Origin: Xylophilus sp. ASV27 | GTDB taxonomy: Bacteria; Pseudomonadota; Gammaproteobacteria; Burkholderiales; Burkholderiaceae_C | Direction: 5' to 3' | DNA length: 46,616 bases | NCBI RefSeq assembly: GCF_016428875.1 | Contig: NZ_JAELTO010000023.1 | Span: 1 to 46,616, forward strand | Shown here: piece after piece, positions 10,134-20,750 of the stretch | Layout of the letters: every line of letters starts with the position of its first letter | Numbering within the stretch: the stretch's first letter is position 1 | The notes under the pieces: generated by a model | The model's input: only the letters and a program-made list of their open reading frames with translations | Databases searched by the model: none | What the model was told of the DNA's origin: nothing | Position numbers and translations under genes: made by a program

Positions 10134-11852
10134 GTGACCCCCGCCAAGAAAAACACCGCCTGGTCGCTGATCCGCCTGTTCTGGGTCTCGCAGGAGCGCT
10201 GGCCGGCGCGCGGCCTGCTGGCGCTGATCGTGGCCATGAACCTGGCCATCGTGTACATCAACGTGCGCCTCAACAGTTGGAGCGCGCAGTTCTACAACGC
10301 GCTGGAGAGCAAGGACACGGCGCATTTCCGCCCCCTGCTGCTGAGCTTCACCACGCTGGCGCTCGGCTACATCGTGCTGGCGGTGTACGCGCTGTACTTC
10401 AAGCAGATGCTCGGCTTTCGCTGGCGCCGCTGGCTCACCGCCGACTACCTGCACCGCTGGCTCGGCGAGCACGCCTTCTACCGCATCGAGCGCGACCGCC
10501 TGGCCGACAACCCCGACCAGCGCATCGCCGACGACCTGCAGTCCCTGGCCACCACCACGCTGGCGCTGTCGCTGGACCTGCTCTCCACGGTGGTGACGCT
10601 GGTGTCCTTCGTCGTCATCCTCTGGTCGCTGGCCGGGCCGCTGCTGGCCCACGTCGCCGGGCACGCCGTCAGCATTCCGGGCTACATGGTCTGGGCCGCC
10701 GCCGCCTATGCGCTGCTGGGCTCCTTTGCCATGCACAGGTTCGGCCGGCCGCTGGTCGGCGTCAACTACCAGCAGCAGCGGGTGGAAGCCAACTTCCGCT
10801 TCGGCCTGGTGCGCCTGCGCGAAAACGCCGAATCCATCGCGCTCTACGACGGGGCGCGGGCCGAGGCCGCCCATGCCGCAACGCTGTTCGAGCGCATCCG
10901 CGACAACTGGCGATTGGTGATGCGCTACACCAAGCGGCTGACGCTGGTGAGTTCGCTCTACGGGCAGATCGCCGTGGTGCTGCCCCTGGCGCTGGCGGCA
11001 CCGCGCTACTTCGCCGGCGCCTTCAGCTTCGGCGTGCTGATACAGATCGGCCGGGCCTTCGACACGGTGAGCGACTCCCTGTCCTGGTTCATCAACAGCT
11101 ATGCCACGCTGGCCGAATGGCGCGCCACGGTCAACCGGCTGTGCGAGTTCCGCGACCTGCTGGAGGCTCCGCCGCCCGAGGCCGGCGGCATCGAACTGCG
11201 CATGGCCGAAGGCGCCGCCGTGCGAACCCATGGCCTGCAGATCGCGCTGCCGAACGGGCAGCCCCTGCTGCGGGTGCCGGACCTGCGCATTGCGCGCGGC
11301 GGGCGCTGGCTGGTGCGCGGCCCTTCCGGCGCGGGCAAGAGTACGCTGCTGCGCGCCCTGTGCGGCTTGTGGCACTTTGGCAGCGGCAGCATCGTGCGGC
11401 CGGCAGCCCACGTGTTGTTCGTGCCGCAGCGCAGCTACCTGCCCCTGGGCAGCCTGCGCGACGTGCTGGCCTACCCCGACGCGGCGAGCGCGCACGACGA
11501 CGCCGCCTACCAGGAGGTGCTTGGCGCCGTCGGCCTGGCGCCTCTGGCCGCATCGCTGGACGAGCAGACGTCCTGGAGCAGCCGGCTCTCGCCCGGCGAG
11601 CAGCAGCGCCTGGCCTTTGCCCGCGTGCTGCTGCAGCGGCCCGAACTGCTGGTGCTGGACGAAGCCACCAGCGCCCTCGACCCGGCGGCCGAGCACGCGC
11701 TCTATGCCCTGCTGCTGCAGCGCCTGCCCGAGGTCACGCTGATCAGCGTCGCCCACCGGGAAGCGCTGCAGGCCTTCCACCCGCACACCGTGGACCTGGC
11801 GCCGGGCGCCGCCGGGAAAGGCGGCGCCCCCATGCAATACGCCCCGGCGTAA
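10134..11852 (+). CDS. ABC transporter with fused membrane and ATPase domains (SbmA/BacA-like, YddA type)
   Basis: The 572-residue protein starts at GTG 10134. The N-terminal half carries the ABC_membrane_2 domain of the SbmA/BacA and peroxisomal ABC group: VYINVRLNSWSAQFYNALE, then YFKQMLGFRWRRWLTADYLHRWL and DNPDQRIADDL, a very characteristic motif. The C-terminal ATPase has Walker A GPSGAGKST (about 396-404), the signature LSPGEQQRLAFARVLL and Walker B ELLVLDEATSAL. SbmA relatives import peptides such as microcins, bleomycin and proline-rich peptides, whereas YddA types are poorly characterised. Direction and substrate cannot be decided from sequence. It is probably monocistronic, 79 bases after the TerC gene. 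Confidence 0.88.
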   Translation: MTPAKKNTAWSLIRLFWVSQERWPARGLLALIVAMNLAIVYINVRLNSWSAQFYNALESKDTAHFRPLLLSFTTLALGYIVLAVYALYFKQMLGFRWRRWLTADYLHRWLGEHAFYRIERDRLADNPDQRIADDLQSLATTTLALSLDLLSTVVTLVSFVVILWSLAGPLLAHVAGHAVSIPGYMVWAAAAYALLGSFAMHRFGRPLVGVNYQQQRVEANFRFGLVRLRENAESIALYDGARAEAAHAATLFERIRDNWRLVMRYTKRLTLVSSLYGQIAVVLPLALAAPRYFAGAFSFGVLIQIGRAFDTVSDSLSWFINSYATLAEWRATVNRLCEFRDLLEAPPPEAGGIELRMAEGAAVRTHGLQIALPNGQPLLRVPDLRIARGGRWLVRGPSGAGKSTLLRALCGLWHFGSGSIVRPAAHVLFVPQRSYLPLGSLRDVLAYPDAASAHDDAAYQEVLGAVGLAPLAASLDEQTSWSSRLSPGEQQRLAFARVLLQRPELLVLDEATSALDPAAEHALYALLLQRLPEVTLISVAHREALQAFHPHTVDLAPGAAGKGGAPMQYAPA

Positions 11853-11902
11853 ACGCAGGGGCGTAGCGGGAGAGGCACACCCGTGGGGGCGTCTGCCGGG
11901 GT

Positions 11903-13732
11903 TCAGGCCTCGCGGCTGGCGCGCTTGCGCTCGTGTTCCTTCAGGTAGCGCTTGCGCAGGCGCACGCTCTTGGGCGTGATCTCGACCAGTTCGTCGTCCT
12001 CGATGAATTCCACGCCATATTCCAGCGTGAGTTCGATCGGCGGCGTGATCTTGATCGCGTCTTCCTTGCCCGACACACGGAAGTTGGTCAACTGCTTGGT
12101 CCGCGTGGCGTTGACCACCAGGTCGTTGTCGCGGCTGTGGATGCCGACGATCATGCCTTCGTACACCGGGTCGTTCGCCTTGACGAACATGCGGCCGCGG
12201 TCGTCCAGCTTGCCCAGGGCGTAGGTGAAGATCTCACCGTCGTCCATGGAGATCAGCACGCCGTTCTTGCGCCCGCCGATGTCGCCCTTGTGCGGCTCGT
12301 AGCTGTCGAAGATGTTGCTGATCAGGCCCGAGCCGCGCGTCAGGTTCAGGAACTCGTTGGTGAAGCCGATCAGGCCGCGCGCAGGAATGCGGTACTCCAG
12401 GCGCACCCGGCCCCGGCCGTCCGGCTCCATGTTGACCAGTTCGCCCTTGCGCTCGCCCAGCGCCTGCATCACCCCGCCCTGGTGGGCTTCCTCGATGTCG
12501 GCGGTGACCAGCTCGATCGGCTCGTGGCGCACCCCGTCCACGTCCTTGAACACCACGCGCGGCTTGGACACGGCCAACTCGTAGCCCTCGCGGCGCATGT
12601 TCTCCAGCAGGATGGTCAGGTGCAGTTCACCACGGCCCATCACCTCGAACACGCCCTCCTCGTCGGTTTCCTTGACGCGCAGGGCGACGTTGGATTGCAG
12701 CTCCTTCTGCAGGCGGTCCCAGATCTGGCGGCTGGTGACGAACTTGCCTTCGCGCCCGGCCAGCGGGCTGGTGTTGACGCAGAAGTTCATGGTCAGGGTC
12801 GGCTCATCGACCTTGAGCATGGGCAGCGGCGCCGGGTTGGCCGGGTCGGTCAGGGTGACGCCGATGCCGATGTCGGCAATGCCGTTGATCAGCACGATGT
12901 CGCCCGGGCCGGCCTCGGTCACCTGCACGCGGTCCAGGCCCTGGAAGGTCAGCACCTGGTTGACGCGGCCCTTGAAGGACTTGCCGTCCGGGCCTTCCAT
13001 CACCAGCACGTCCATCATCGGCTTGAGGGTGCCGGCGTTGACGCGGCCCACGCCGATGCGGCCCACGAAGGTCGAGAAATCGAGCGCCGAGATCTGCAGC
13101 TGCAGCGGCGCCGCCGGGTCGCCTTGGTGCGCCGGCACGTGCTTCAGGATGGTGTTGAACAGCGCCGACATGTCCGGGCCCCACTGCTCGCCGGGCGCGC
13201 CCTCTTCCAGCGAAGACCAGCCGTTGATGCCCGAGGCATAGACCACGGGGAAGTCGAGCTGCTCGTCGGTTGCACCGAGCTTGTCGAACAGGTCGAACGC
13301 GGCGTTGACCACCTTGTCGGGGTTGGCACCGGGCTTGTCGACCTTGTTCACCACCAGGATCGGGCGCAGGCCCAGAGCCAGCGCCTTCTTGGTGACGAAG
13401 CGCGTCTGCGGCATCGGGCCTTCCTGGGCGTCGATCAGCAACACCACGCCGTCCACCATGGAAAGCGCCCGCTCCACCTCGCCGCCGAAGTCCGCGTGGC
13501 CCGGGGTGTCGACGATGTTGATGTGCGTGCCTTCCCAGCTCACGGCGCAGTTCTTGGCCAGGATGGTGATGCCGCGCTCACGCTCGATGGCGTTGTTGTC
13601 CATCACCGTGTCGACCACCTTCTCGTGCTCGGCGAAGGTGCCGGACTGGCGCAGCAGTTGGTCGACCATGGTGGTCTTGCCATGGTCGACGTGGGCGATG
13701 ATCGCGATGTTGCGGATTTGCTTGTTGCTCAT
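11903..13732 (-). CDS. typA: translational GTPase TypA/BipA
   Basis: TypA is a ribosome-associated EF-G-like GTPase involved in late 50S assembly and stress adaptation. The 609-residue protein starts at ATG 13732 ([21 protein letters not shown]). It shows G1 AHVDHGKT, G2 with RERGITI, G3 [16 protein letters not shown] and G4 NKVDKPGA, followed by the EF-G-like domains and the BipA-specific C-terminal region. Length is standard. Its ATG overlaps the truB stop (ATGA at 13729-13732), so it is translationally coupled to truB at the end of the rimP-nusA-infB-rbfA-truB operon. Confidence 0.97.
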   Translation of the reverse strand: MSNKQIRNIAIIAHVDHGKTTMVDQLLRQSGTFAEHEKVVDTVMDNNAIERERGITILAKNCAVSWEGTHINIVDTPGHADFGGEVERALSMVDGVVLLIDAQEGPMPQTRFVTKKALALGLRPILVVNKVDKPGANPDKVVNAAFDLFDKLGATDEQLDFPVVYASGINGWSSLEEGAPGEQWGPDMSALFNTILKHVPAHQGDPAAPLQLQISALDFSTFVGRIGVGRVNAGTLKPMMDVLVMEGPDGKSFKGRVNQVLTFQGLDRVQVTEAGPGDIVLINGIADIGIGVTLTDPANPAPLPMLKVDEPTLTMNFCVNTSPLAGREGKFVTSRQIWDRLQKELQSNVALRVKETDEEGVFEVMGRGELHLTILLENMRREGYELAVSKPRVVFKDVDGVRHEPIELVTADIEEAHQGGVMQALGERKGELVNMEPDGRGRVRLEYRIPARGLIGFTNEFLNLTRGSGLISNIFDSYEPHKGDIGGRKNGVLISMDDGEIFTYALGKLDDRGRMFVKANDPVYEGMIVGIHSRDNDLVVNATRTKQLTNFRVSGKEDAIKITPPIELTLEYGVEFIEDDELVEITPKSVRLRKRYLKEHERKRASREA

Positions 13733-14727
13733 ACGGTTGCTTTCTCGATGCCTGGGGCCGCGTTCGCGGCGGGTGGCGTGCTTTCCAGAATCTGTTGAAT
13801 TTCGATGGGGCTCAACAGCCGCCCCGGTATCAGTTCGCCGGACTTGATGTGGGCCGTGCCCAACAGCGCCGGCGGCTGGGCGCCGAATACCGCCACCTGC
13901 GGTGCATCGGCCCAATGGCCGCGCCGGCGCACGCCGGACAGGAAACGTCCTGCATCCTCGCCCACGAGCGTGACGCGCGCGTGATCGGGCAGCAGCGCCT
14001 CCACCGGCAGCAGGCAGGCCAGCCGCCGGGCTTCGTCCATGGCCTCCAGGTCGGCCAGCGTCACCGCCTGGTCCAGCCCGAAGTGGCCGGTGGCGATGCG
14101 CCGCAGCATGCTCAGGTGCCCGCCGCAGCCCAGCGCCTCGCCCATGTCTTCACCGAGCGTGCGGATATAGGTGCCTTTGCTGCATTTTACTATTATTTTT
14201 ATAGCTAGAAGCCCAGGTTTTTCCTGGGCTAGAGCCGCTTTTAGCTCATAAATCTCGACGGCGCGCGGCGCGCGCTCGATTTCGATGCCCTCGCGGGCGT
14301 ATTCGTACAGGGCGCGGCCGTCCTTCTTGAGCGCGCTGTGCATCGGCGGGATCTGCTCGATCGGGCCGGTGAAGCGCCGCACCACCTCGGCCAGCCGCGC
14401 CTGCACCGCATCGGCGTCGACCGGGCGCTCGTCCAGCAGATCGCCCTCGGCGTCGCCCGTGCTGGTGCGCGCCCCGAGCCGCAGCGTGGCGGCATAGGTC
14501 TTGACGGCGTCGAGCTGCAACTGGCTGAACTTGGTCGCCGCGCCGAAGCACAGCGGCAGCACGCCGCTGGCCAACGGATCGAGCGTGCCGGTATGGCCGG
14601 CCTTCTCCGCCCGCAGCAGCCACTTGGCCTTCTGCAGCGCATCGTTGCTGGACAGGCCCAGCGGTTTGTCGAGCAGCAACACCCCATGCACGGGGCGCCG
14701 CTGCACCCTCGTGCGTGGCGCGTGCAT
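13729..14727 (-). CDS. truB: tRNA pseudouridine(55) synthase TruB
   Basis: TruB makes pseudouridine 55 in the T-loop of tRNAs. The 332-residue protein starts at ATG 14727, two bases after the rbfA stop. Catalytic Asp50 lies in [27 protein letters not shown] and the [18 protein letters not shown] motif are also present, with a PUA-like C-terminal region. Just before [10 protein letters not shown], about residues 162-180 ([19 protein letters not shown]) are encoded by the dispersed palindromic repeat. From memory of other TruB sequences, this strand-loop-strand is a few residues longer than usual. The frame stays open and conserved motifs flank the repeat, so activity is likely retained. Confidence 0.95.
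   Translation of the reverse strand: MHAPRTRVQRRPVHGVLLLDKPLGLSSNDALQKAKWLLRAEKAGHTGTLDPLASGVLPLCFGAATKFSQLQLDAVKTYAATLRLGARTSTGDAEGDLLDERPVDADAVQARLAEVVRRFTGPIEQIPPMHSALKKDGRALYEYAREGIEIERAPRAVEIYELKAALAQEKPGLLAIKIIVKCSKGTYIRTLGEDMGEALGCGGHLSMLRRIATGHFGLDQAVTLADLEAMDEARRLACLLPVEALLPDHARVTLVGEDAGRFLSGVRRRGHWADAPQVAVFGAQPPALLGTAHIKSGELIPGRLLSPIEIQQILESTPPAANAAPGIEKATV
14188..14242 (-). repeat. dispersed palindromic repeat, copy B (inside truB)
   Basis: On the minus strand it reads AAAAGCGGCTCTAGCCCAGG, AAAAA, then CCTGGGCTTCTAGCTATA and A/T-rich sequence ending ATAATAGTA. It is in the same orientation and reading frame relative to its host gene as copies C and E. It encodes the peptide [16 protein letters not shown] within TruB. 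Confidence 0.92.
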
Positions 14728-14729
14728 GC

Positions 14730-15101
14730 TCAGTCGTCTTTCGCGCGGGAGGCGACCGCCTGGGCGATGAGCGCGTTCATGTCGGCCGCACGCTCGGGGG
14801 TGCGGTCGAACTGGAAATGCAGCGTGGGCACGGTGTGGATGTGCAGTCGCTTGAACAGGCCGTTGCGCAGGAAGCCCGCGGCCTGGTTCAGCGCGACTTC
14901 GCACTCCGCCGGATCGCCCACCAGCACGCTGAAGAAGACCTTGGCGTGCGCGTAGTCGGGCGTGACCTCGACCGCCTGGATCGTGACCATGCCCACGCGC
15001 GGGTCCTTCAACTCGCGCGCGATCAGCTCCGTCAGGTCGCGCTGGATCTGGTCGGCCACCTTGAACGCGCGGTTGGGGGCTGCGGCTTTTCTTTTAGGCA
15101 T
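14730..15101 (-). CDS. rbfA: ribosome-binding factor A
   Basis: RbfA assists maturation of the 30S subunit and 16S rRNA 5' end processing. The 123-residue product starts [33 protein letters not shown] in the family manner. It then has the KH-like core ([25 protein letters not shown]) and [28 protein letters not shown]. It follows infB by 21 bases with a GGGAGAG ribosome-binding site and precedes truB by two bases, the standard order. Confidence 0.96.
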   Translation of the reverse strand: MPKRKAAAPNRAFKVADQIQRDLTELIARELKDPRVGMVTIQAVEVTPDYAHAKVFFSVLVGDPAECEVALNQAAGFLRNGLFKRLHIHTVPTLHFQFDRTPERAADMNALIAQAVASRAKDD

Positions 15102-15122
15102 GGGCTCTCCCGCGTCGAACGC

Positions 15123-18008
15123 CTACAGCGTGCGCGCGATCTCCTTGACCTCGAAGACTTCGAGCTGATCGCCTTCCTTGATGTCGTTGTAGTTCTTGAG
15201 CTTGATACCGCACTCGAAGCCTTCCTTGACTTCGCGCACGTCGTCCTTCAGGCGCTTGATCGACTCGATCTCGCCGGTGTAGATCACCACGTTGTCGCGC
15301 AGCAGGCGGAAGCGCGCGCTGCGGGTGACATGGCCCGAGGTGATGTACGAACCCGCCACCGTGCCGATCTTGGAGGCCACGAACACGGTGCGGATCTCGG
15401 CCGTGCCGATGACTTCCTCGCGCTGCTCGGGGGCCAGCATGCCGGACATCGCCGCCTTCAACTCATCCACGGCGTCGTAGATGATGTTGTAGTAGTGGAT
15501 GTCCACGCCGCTGCTCTCGGCCGCCTTGCGGGCGCCGGCGTCGGCGCGCACGTTGAAGCCGATCACGATGGCCTTGGAGGCAATCGCCAGGTTGATGTCC
15601 GACTCGCTGATGCCGCCCACGCCCGCATACACCAGTTGCACGCGCACTTCGTCGGTGGAGAGCTTGAGCAGCGACTGCCCCAGCGCCTCCTGCGAACCCT
15701 GCACGTCGGCCTTGATGATGATCGGCAGCGTCTTGACCTCGCCCGCGCCGATGTCGGAGAACATGTTCTCCAGCTTGGCCGCCTGCTGCTTGGCCAGCTT
15801 GGTGTTGCGGAACTTGCCGGCGCGGTAGGTCGCGATCTCGCGCGCCCGGCGCTCGTCGGGCAGCACCATGAATTCGTCGCCGGCCTGCGGCACCTCGGTC
15901 AGGCCCTGGATTTCCACCGGGATCGACGGGCCGGCGGACTTGGTCGTCTTGCCGTCCTCGTCCAGCATGGCGCGCACGCGGCCATAGGTGGAGCCCGCCA
16001 GCACGATGTCGCCGGTCTTGAGCGTGCCGGACTGCACCAGCACGGTGGCCACCGGGCCGCGGCCCTTGTCCAGCTGCGCTTCGATCACCAGGCCCTTGGC
16101 GGCGGCGTCCACCGGCGCCTTGAGCTCCAGCACTTCGGCCTGCAGCAGCACCTGCTCGAGCAGCTCGTCGATGCCCTGGCCGGTCTTGGCCGAGACGTTG
16201 ACGAAGGGCGACTCGCCGCCGTATTCCTCGGGCACGACCTGTTCGGTCACCAGTTCCTGCTTGACGCGCTCGGGGTTGGCATCGGGCTTGTCGATCTTGT
16301 TGACCGCAACCACGATCGGCACGCCGGCCGCCTTCGCATGCTTGATGGCTTCCCGGGTCTGGGGCATGACGCCGTCGTCCGCCGCCACCACCAGGATGAC
16401 GATGTCGGTGGCCTGCGCTCCGCGGGCACGCATGGCCGTGAAGGCCTCGTGGCCCGGGGTGTCCAGGAAGGACACCATGCCGCGCTCGGTTTCGACGTGG
16501 TAGGCGCCGATGTGCTGCGTGATGCCGCCGGCCTCGCCCGAGGCCACCTTGGCGCGGCGGATGTAGTCCAGCAGCGAGGTCTTGCCATGGTCGACGTGGC
16601 CCATGACGGTGACCACCGGCGCGCGCGGCAGGCTTTCGGCGTCCTGCATCGACACTTCTTCGTCGGTGAACGCTTCCGGATCGTCCAGGGCGGCGACGAT
16701 CGCCTTGTGGCCGAGTTCCTCCACCACGATCATCGCGGTGTCCTGGTCCAGCGGCTGGTTGATGGTGACCATCTGGCCCATCTTCATCAGCGCCTTGATG
16801 ACCTCGGACGCCTTGATCGCCATCTTGTGGGCCAGTTCGGCCACGGTGATGGTCTCCGGCACGTGCACCTCGATGACACGCTGCTCGGTCTGCGCCTGCT
16901 GGCCGTAGTCGTCGCGGTCGCCGCCACGCTCATTGCCGCGACGGCCGCGCGGACCGCCGCGCCAGTTGTTGCGCCCGACGCCGCCGGAGCTGTCGCCGCG
17001 GGTCTTGATTTCCTTCTTCTTGGCAGGATCGCCGGCCCAGCTGGACGACAGCTTGGCGGACTTGACCTCCTTGCCGGCGCCCGGCGCGGCGGGCGCACCC
17101 GGGCGCGTGCCGGTGCCGGTGGCGGGCTTGTGCAGCGTGCCCTTGACGCCAGACTTGGCGTCGCCCGGCTTGGCGGCCACGGCCGCCGGCTTGGGCTCCT
17201 CCGGCTTCTTGGCGACCAGCACCTTCTTGGGCGTGGCCATCATGGAGCGGATGGCGGCGGCTTCGGCCTCGGCCTTGCGGCGGCGCGCTTCCAGGTCGGA
17301 GGCGCGCGCGGCTTCCTCGGCGGCGCGGGCGCGCGACTCGGCCTCGGCCTTCTCACGCGCTTCGGCCTGGGCCTGCAGGCGGGCAGCGGCCAGCTCGGCC
17401 TGCTCCTTGGTCGCCTCGGCCTTCACGGCGGAGGCCTGGGCCTTCTTCGCCTCTTCCTGGGCGGCGTAGGCCGCGGCACGCTCCTCGGCCTCGCGTTCGC
17501 GGCGCTCGCGCGCTTCCCGCTCGCGGCGCTTCTCGGCGAGTTCGGTTTCTTCGCTGCGGATCTGCTCGGCCTGGCGGCGGGCTTCCTCCTCGCGGCGGTG
17601 CAGCTCGGCATCCGAGGCCTGCGGCGCGGCCTGCGGCGGGGAATGCAACGGCACGTCTTCCAGCACGGCGGTCTCGGACTCACCGTGGCCCGAGGAATCG
17701 CCGGCTTCGTCGCGCTTGATGAAGGTACGCTTCTTGCGCACCTCCACCTGGATGGTGCGCGCCTTGCCGCTGGCGTCGGCCTGCTTGATCTCGCTGGTGG
17801 ACTTCTTGGTCAGCGTGATCTTGCGGCGATCGGCGGCGACGGTGCCATGGCTGGCCTGCAGGTACCCCAGAAGCTTCTGCTTGTCCCCGTCGGTGAGCAC
17901 GTCCGACGATGCGGACTTGTGCACGCCGGCGGACTTCAACTGGTCGAGCAGGGTTTCAGTGGACTTCTTGAGCTCGGATGCGAACTCGGCTACGGTGGTG
18001 CTGGACAT
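15123..18008 (-). CDS. infB: translation initiation factor IF-2
   Basis: IF-2 is the GTPase that places fMet-tRNA on the 30S subunit and promotes subunit joining. The 961-residue protein starts [16 protein letters not shown]. It has an IF2 N-terminal subdomain and a long Ala/Glu/Arg-rich coiled-coil stretch (about 130-280). A second N-terminal module before the G domain contains [23 protein letters not shown]. The G domain has GHVDHGKT at about 469-476, DTPGHEAF and NKIDKPDAN, followed by the beta-barrel and C-terminal domains ending [15 protein letters not shown] lies 12 bases before the ATG, a long spacing, but the N-terminus agrees with the family. It lies 24 bases after nusA. A 1104-codon antisense frame covers it and is a composition shadow. 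Confidence 0.97.
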   Translation of the reverse strand: MSSTTVAEFASELKKSTETLLDQLKSAGVHKSASSDVLTDGDKQKLLGYLQASHGTVAADRRKITLTKKSTSEIKQADASGKARTIQVEVRKKRTFIKRDEAGDSSGHGESETAVLEDVPLHSPPQAAPQASDAELHRREEEARRQAEQIRSEETELAEKRREREARERREREAEERAAAYAAQEEAKKAQASAVKAEATKEQAELAAARLQAQAEAREKAEAESRARAAEEAARASDLEARRRKAEAEAAAIRSMMATPKKVLVAKKPEEPKPAAVAAKPGDAKSGVKGTLHKPATGTGTRPGAPAAPGAGKEVKSAKLSSSWAGDPAKKKEIKTRGDSSGGVGRNNWRGGPRGRRGNERGGDRDDYGQQAQTEQRVIEVHVPETITVAELAHKMAIKASEVIKALMKMGQMVTINQPLDQDTAMIVVEELGHKAIVAALDDPEAFTDEEVSMQDAESLPRAPVVTVMGHVDHGKTSLLDYIRRAKVASGEAGGITQHIGAYHVETERGMVSFLDTPGHEAFTAMRARGAQATDIVILVVAADDGVMPQTREAIKHAKAAGVPIVVAVNKIDKPDANPERVKQELVTEQVVPEEYGGESPFVNVSAKTGQGIDELLEQVLLQAEVLELKAPVDAAAKGLVIEAQLDKGRGPVATVLVQSGTLKTGDIVLAGSTYGRVRAMLDEDGKTTKSAGPSIPVEIQGLTEVPQAGDEFMVLPDERRAREIATYRAGKFRNTKLAKQQAAKLENMFSDIGAGEVKTLPIIIKADVQGSQEALGQSLLKLSTDEVRVQLVYAGVGGISESDINLAIASKAIVIGFNVRADAGARKAAESSGVDIHYYNIIYDAVDELKAAMSGMLAPEQREEVIGTAEIRTVFVASKIGTVAGSYITSGHVTRSARFRLLRDNVVIYTGEIESIKRLKDDVREVKEGFECGIKLKNYNDIKEGDQLEVFEVKEIARTL

Positions 18009-18032
18009 ATTCTGTACGGGCCTCCATGATCT

Positions 18033-19517
18033 TTACTCTTGACCAGCGAACCAGTGTTCGCGGGCCTTCAAGATCAGTTCTTTGGCTTCATCGGCAGACT
18101 GGCCGGTGATATCAGTGAGTTCGTCGATCGCCAGGTCGGCCAGATCGTCGCGGGAATGGATGTCCGCGGCCGCCAGCTTGGCAATCAGCTCGGGCGTGAG
18201 TCCGTCCATGTCGCGCAGATCCTGCGACACACCGTCCACGCTTTCCTCGCGGGCAATTTCCATGGTCAGCAGCGCATCCTTGGCGCGCGAACGCAGTTCG
18301 TTGACCGTGTCTTCGTCGAAGCTCTCGATCTCGAGCATTTCCTGCAGCGGCACGTAGGCCACCTCCTCCAGGCTGTTGAAGCCTTCGGCGATCAGGATGT
18401 CGGCGATCTCCTCGTCGACGTCGAGCTTTTCCATGAAGAGCCTGCGGCTGGCGTCGGCCTCGCTGGCCTGCTTCTGGGCCGACTCGGCGGCGTCCATGAT
18501 GTTGATCTTCCAGCCGGTGAGGTCGGACGCCAGGCGCACGTTCTGGCCGCCGCGGCCGATGGCGATGGCGAGGTTCTCCTCGTCCACCACCACGTCCATG
18601 GCGTGCTTCTCCTCGTCCACGACGATGGAGGAGACATTGGCCGGGGCCAGCGCGCCGATGACGAACTGCGCCGGGTCCTCGCTCCACAGAACGATGTCCA
18701 CGCGCTCGCCGGCCAGCTCATTGGTCACGGCGTTGACGCGGGTGCCGCGCACGCCGACGCAGGTGCCGATCGGATCGACACGCTTGTCATGGCTGAGCAC
18801 GGCGATCTTGGCGCGGCTGCCCGGGTCGCGGGCACAGGACTTGATCTCCAGCAGCCCCTGCTCGATCTCGGGCACTTCCTGGCGGAACAGCTCGATCATG
18901 AACTCGGGCGCCGAGCGCGACAGGATGATGGGCGCGCCGCGCAGCGTCAGGTCCACCTCCATGATCATGGCCCGCACGCGGTCGCCGTTGCGCAGGTTCT
19001 CCTTGGCGATCATCTCGCTGCGGCGCAGGCGGCCCTCGACGCGGCCGGCCTCGACGATGATGTCGCCCTTGTCCATGCGCTTGACGGTGCCGGTGAAGAT
19101 CTTGTCGCCGCGCGACATGAAGTCGTTGAGCAGCATCTCGCGCTCGGCGTCGCGGATCTTCTGCAGGATCACCTGCTTGGCCGCCATGGCGCCGATGCGG
19201 CCGATCGGCACCGAGTCCACCGGCTCCTCGATGTACTCGTCCACCTCGATGTCGGGCATCTCTTCCCTGGCTTCGAACAGCAGGATTTCCTGGTCCGGCA
19301 ACTGCAGGCCGGCCTCGTCCGGGACGACGTGCCAGCGGCGGAAGGTCTCGTAGACACCGCTGTCCCGGTCGATGGCGACACGGATGTCCACATCACCGGG
19401 GTAGAGCTTCTTGGTCGCCTGCGCCAGCGCAGATTCGACGGCGCCGAAGACGACGTCCCGCTCCACGTTCTTCTCGCGCGAGATGGCTTCCACCAGCATC
19501 AGCAATTCGCGATTCAT
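18033..19517 (-). CDS. nusA: transcription termination/antitermination factor NusA
   Basis: NusA binds RNA polymerase and nascent RNA and modulates pausing, termination and antitermination. The 494 residues start [26 protein letters not shown]. They include the S1 domain ([22 protein letters not shown]), KH1 and KH2 ([40 protein letters not shown]), and two C-terminal acidic helical repeats ending [14 protein letters not shown], as in the proteobacterial form. An AGGAGT site lies before ATG 19517. It lies between rimP and infB, the canonical order. Confidence 0.97.
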   Translation of the reverse strand: MNRELLMLVEAISREKNVERDVVFGAVESALAQATKKLYPGDVDIRVAIDRDSGVYETFRRWHVVPDEAGLQLPDQEILLFEAREEMPDIEVDEYIEEPVDSVPIGRIGAMAAKQVILQKIRDAEREMLLNDFMSRGDKIFTGTVKRMDKGDIIVEAGRVEGRLRRSEMIAKENLRNGDRVRAMIMEVDLTLRGAPIILSRSAPEFMIELFRQEVPEIEQGLLEIKSCARDPGSRAKIAVLSHDKRVDPIGTCVGVRGTRVNAVTNELAGERVDIVLWSEDPAQFVIGALAPANVSSIVVDEEKHAMDVVVDEENLAIAIGRGGQNVRLASDLTGWKINIMDAAESAQKQASEADASRRLFMEKLDVDEEIADILIAEGFNSLEEVAYVPLQEMLEIESFDEDTVNELRSRAKDALLTMEIAREESVDGVSQDLRDMDGLTPELIAKLAAADIHSRDDLADLAIDELTDITGQSADEAKELILKAREHWFAGQE

Positions 19518-19621
19518 GCCACAACACTCCTATCCTGAACAGTCGCCGGCAGCGAGTCCCGTGGACTCCGGCCTGCCGCATTTAATGCAAGTAAAGCTAA
19601 AAACAAGCGACGGTGCGCCAT

Positions 19622-20203
19622 TTACGCCGGCACACCGCCGCGCGGCTTGCGCCCCTTGAAATCGATGACAGGGGCCAGCCGCGCCTCCCGCAGCTCATCC
19701 AACGTGAACCCCAGCACCTGCACAGGCGCGGGCACCTTCTTGCGGCTGACCCGCTGGCCGGGCTTGGGCTCGGGCGCATCGCTCCAGACGATCTGCCAGC
19801 CCGCGCCGTCGGCGCGCTCGAGCCGGCCGCGAAACTTCTTGCGGTTGGCGCTGACCTGCCCCGCTGCCGCGGCGCCCATGGGAGCCTTCAACGTGATGTC
19901 GATCAATTCGCCTGCGAAACGTTCGAAATCCTGGGCATGCCGCAAGGGACGGTCGATGCCGGGCGAGGATACTTCCAGCCGCTTGTACTCGGCGCCGTCC
20001 ACCTCCAGCGCGAACTGGAGCTGGCGCGTGACCTTCTCGCAGTCTTCCACCGTGACGAACTGCTCGGTGCCGCTGCCTTCGGCCGGCGCCGCCCAGGGCA
20101 GATCGATGGTGACGCGCAGCAAGCCGCCGGCGGAGCGCTCGATCTCCACCAGGTCATAACCCAAGCCGCTCACGGTCTGCTCGACTATCTGCTGCAATGC
20201 CAC
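19622..20203 (-). CDS. rimP: ribosome maturation factor RimP
   Basis: RimP is needed for 30S assembly. The product is 193 residues if the GTG at 20203 is the start (ALQQIVEQTVSGLGYDLVEIER). The open frame upstream to 20740 lies over the thioredoxin gene and is not homologous. Family motifs are GGLLRVTIDLPW, VTVEDCEKVTRQLQFALEVD, LEVSSPGIDRPLRHAQDFERFAGE and the C-terminal EAR(L)APVIDFKGRK. It is first in the nusA-infB operon. The operon promoter must lie between 20203 and the thioredoxin terminator, but no clear -35/-10 pair could be assigned. Confidence 0.93.
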   Translation of the reverse strand: MALQQIVEQTVSGLGYDLVEIERSAGGLLRVTIDLPWAAPAEGSGTEQFVTVEDCEKVTRQLQFALEVDGAEYKRLEVSSPGIDRPLRHAQDFERFAGELIDITLKAPMGAAAAGQVSANRKKFRGRLERADGAGWQIVWSDAPEPKPGQRVSRKKVPAPVQVLGFTLDELREARLAPVIDFKGRKPRGGVPA

Positions 20204-20296
20204 GTTGATTCTGTGCTGCCCAAAAGCAAAATCCGGCTGGCCTGCCGCTGCATGCACCGCGCGGCAAAGCGTGTCCGGATCGAAAAACGATCGACC

Positions 20297-20328
20297 AAAA
20301 AAAACGGGCGGTGAGTACCCGCCCGTTT
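20297..20328 (-). terminator. rho-independent terminator of the cytochrome/thioredoxin unit
   Basis: On the minus strand AAACGGGCGG pairs perfectly with CCGCCCGTTT around a 7-base loop. It is followed by a run of T (the A run at 20297-20304 on the plus strand). It lies just after the thioredoxin-like gene and separates it from rimP. Confidence 0.88.
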
Positions 20329-20346
20329 GGTCGTGAAGGACGTATT

Positions 20347-20748
20347 CTACTCCGCGATGCGCCCGTCTGGCAAGGCCGAGGCAGGAAACGACGCTTGTAT
20401 GCGCATCCATAGCGCGGCCTGGGCGGCGTCGGCTGCCATCGGGGCGCCGGCCTGGCCCAGAAGATTCTCCAGCATGCGCTCCAGCACTCCCGCCTGCGGC
20501 AGCAGCGGCCCGAGAAAACGTACCGCGGAGCCGTGGGCCACCAGCAAGGTCGGGAAGGTCTCGGCGTCGAAGTCGCCGAGCAGATCGGCCTCGTCCTCCA
20601 CGTCCAGCCACTCGAAGCGCACGCCGGGGTGTCGCGCGGCAAGCGCCTCGAACACCGGCCGGTATTCCCGGCAGACGCCGCACCAGTCGGCACACAGGCA
20701 CACCACCCACCACTGCGACGGCATCGGCTCTCCCGGACAAAGCGCCAA
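20347..20748 (-). CDS. thioredoxin-like protein with a WCGVC active site
   Basis: The 133-residue protein has the redox motif ADWCGVC with cysteines at 23 and 26 and the cis-proline region ETFPTLLV, followed by a C-terminal helical extension not typical of classical thioredoxins. No signal peptide is visible, so it appears cytoplasmic. A second in-frame ATG nine codons in could be the true start. ATG 20748 lies two bases after the stop of the triheme cytochrome, so it is part of the same transcript, and a strong terminator follows. A link to cytochrome maturation or redox control is suggested only by position. Confidence 0.75.
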   Translation of the reverse strand: MALCPGEPMPSQWWVVCLCADWCGVCREYRPVFEALAARHPGVRFEWLDVEDEADLLGDFDAETFPTLLVAHGSAVRFLGPLLPQAGVLERMLENLLGQAGAPMAADAAQAALWMRIQASFPASALPDGRIAE

Positions 20749-20750
20749 TG

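Noticed and set aside
11933-13798. 621-codon open frame antisense to typA
   Set aside because: Same composition effect; no recognisable domain, and typA is complete.
17280-17600. Low-complexity repetitive stretch that might be a DNA repeat array
   Set aside because: It is the Ala/Glu/Arg-rich coiled region of IF-2, a normal feature of infB; units are not regular.
14715-18029. 1104-codon plus-strand open frame antisense to infB
   Set aside because: It is a His/Leu/Asp-rich shadow typical of high-G+C genes; infB on the other strand has full family homology and operon context.
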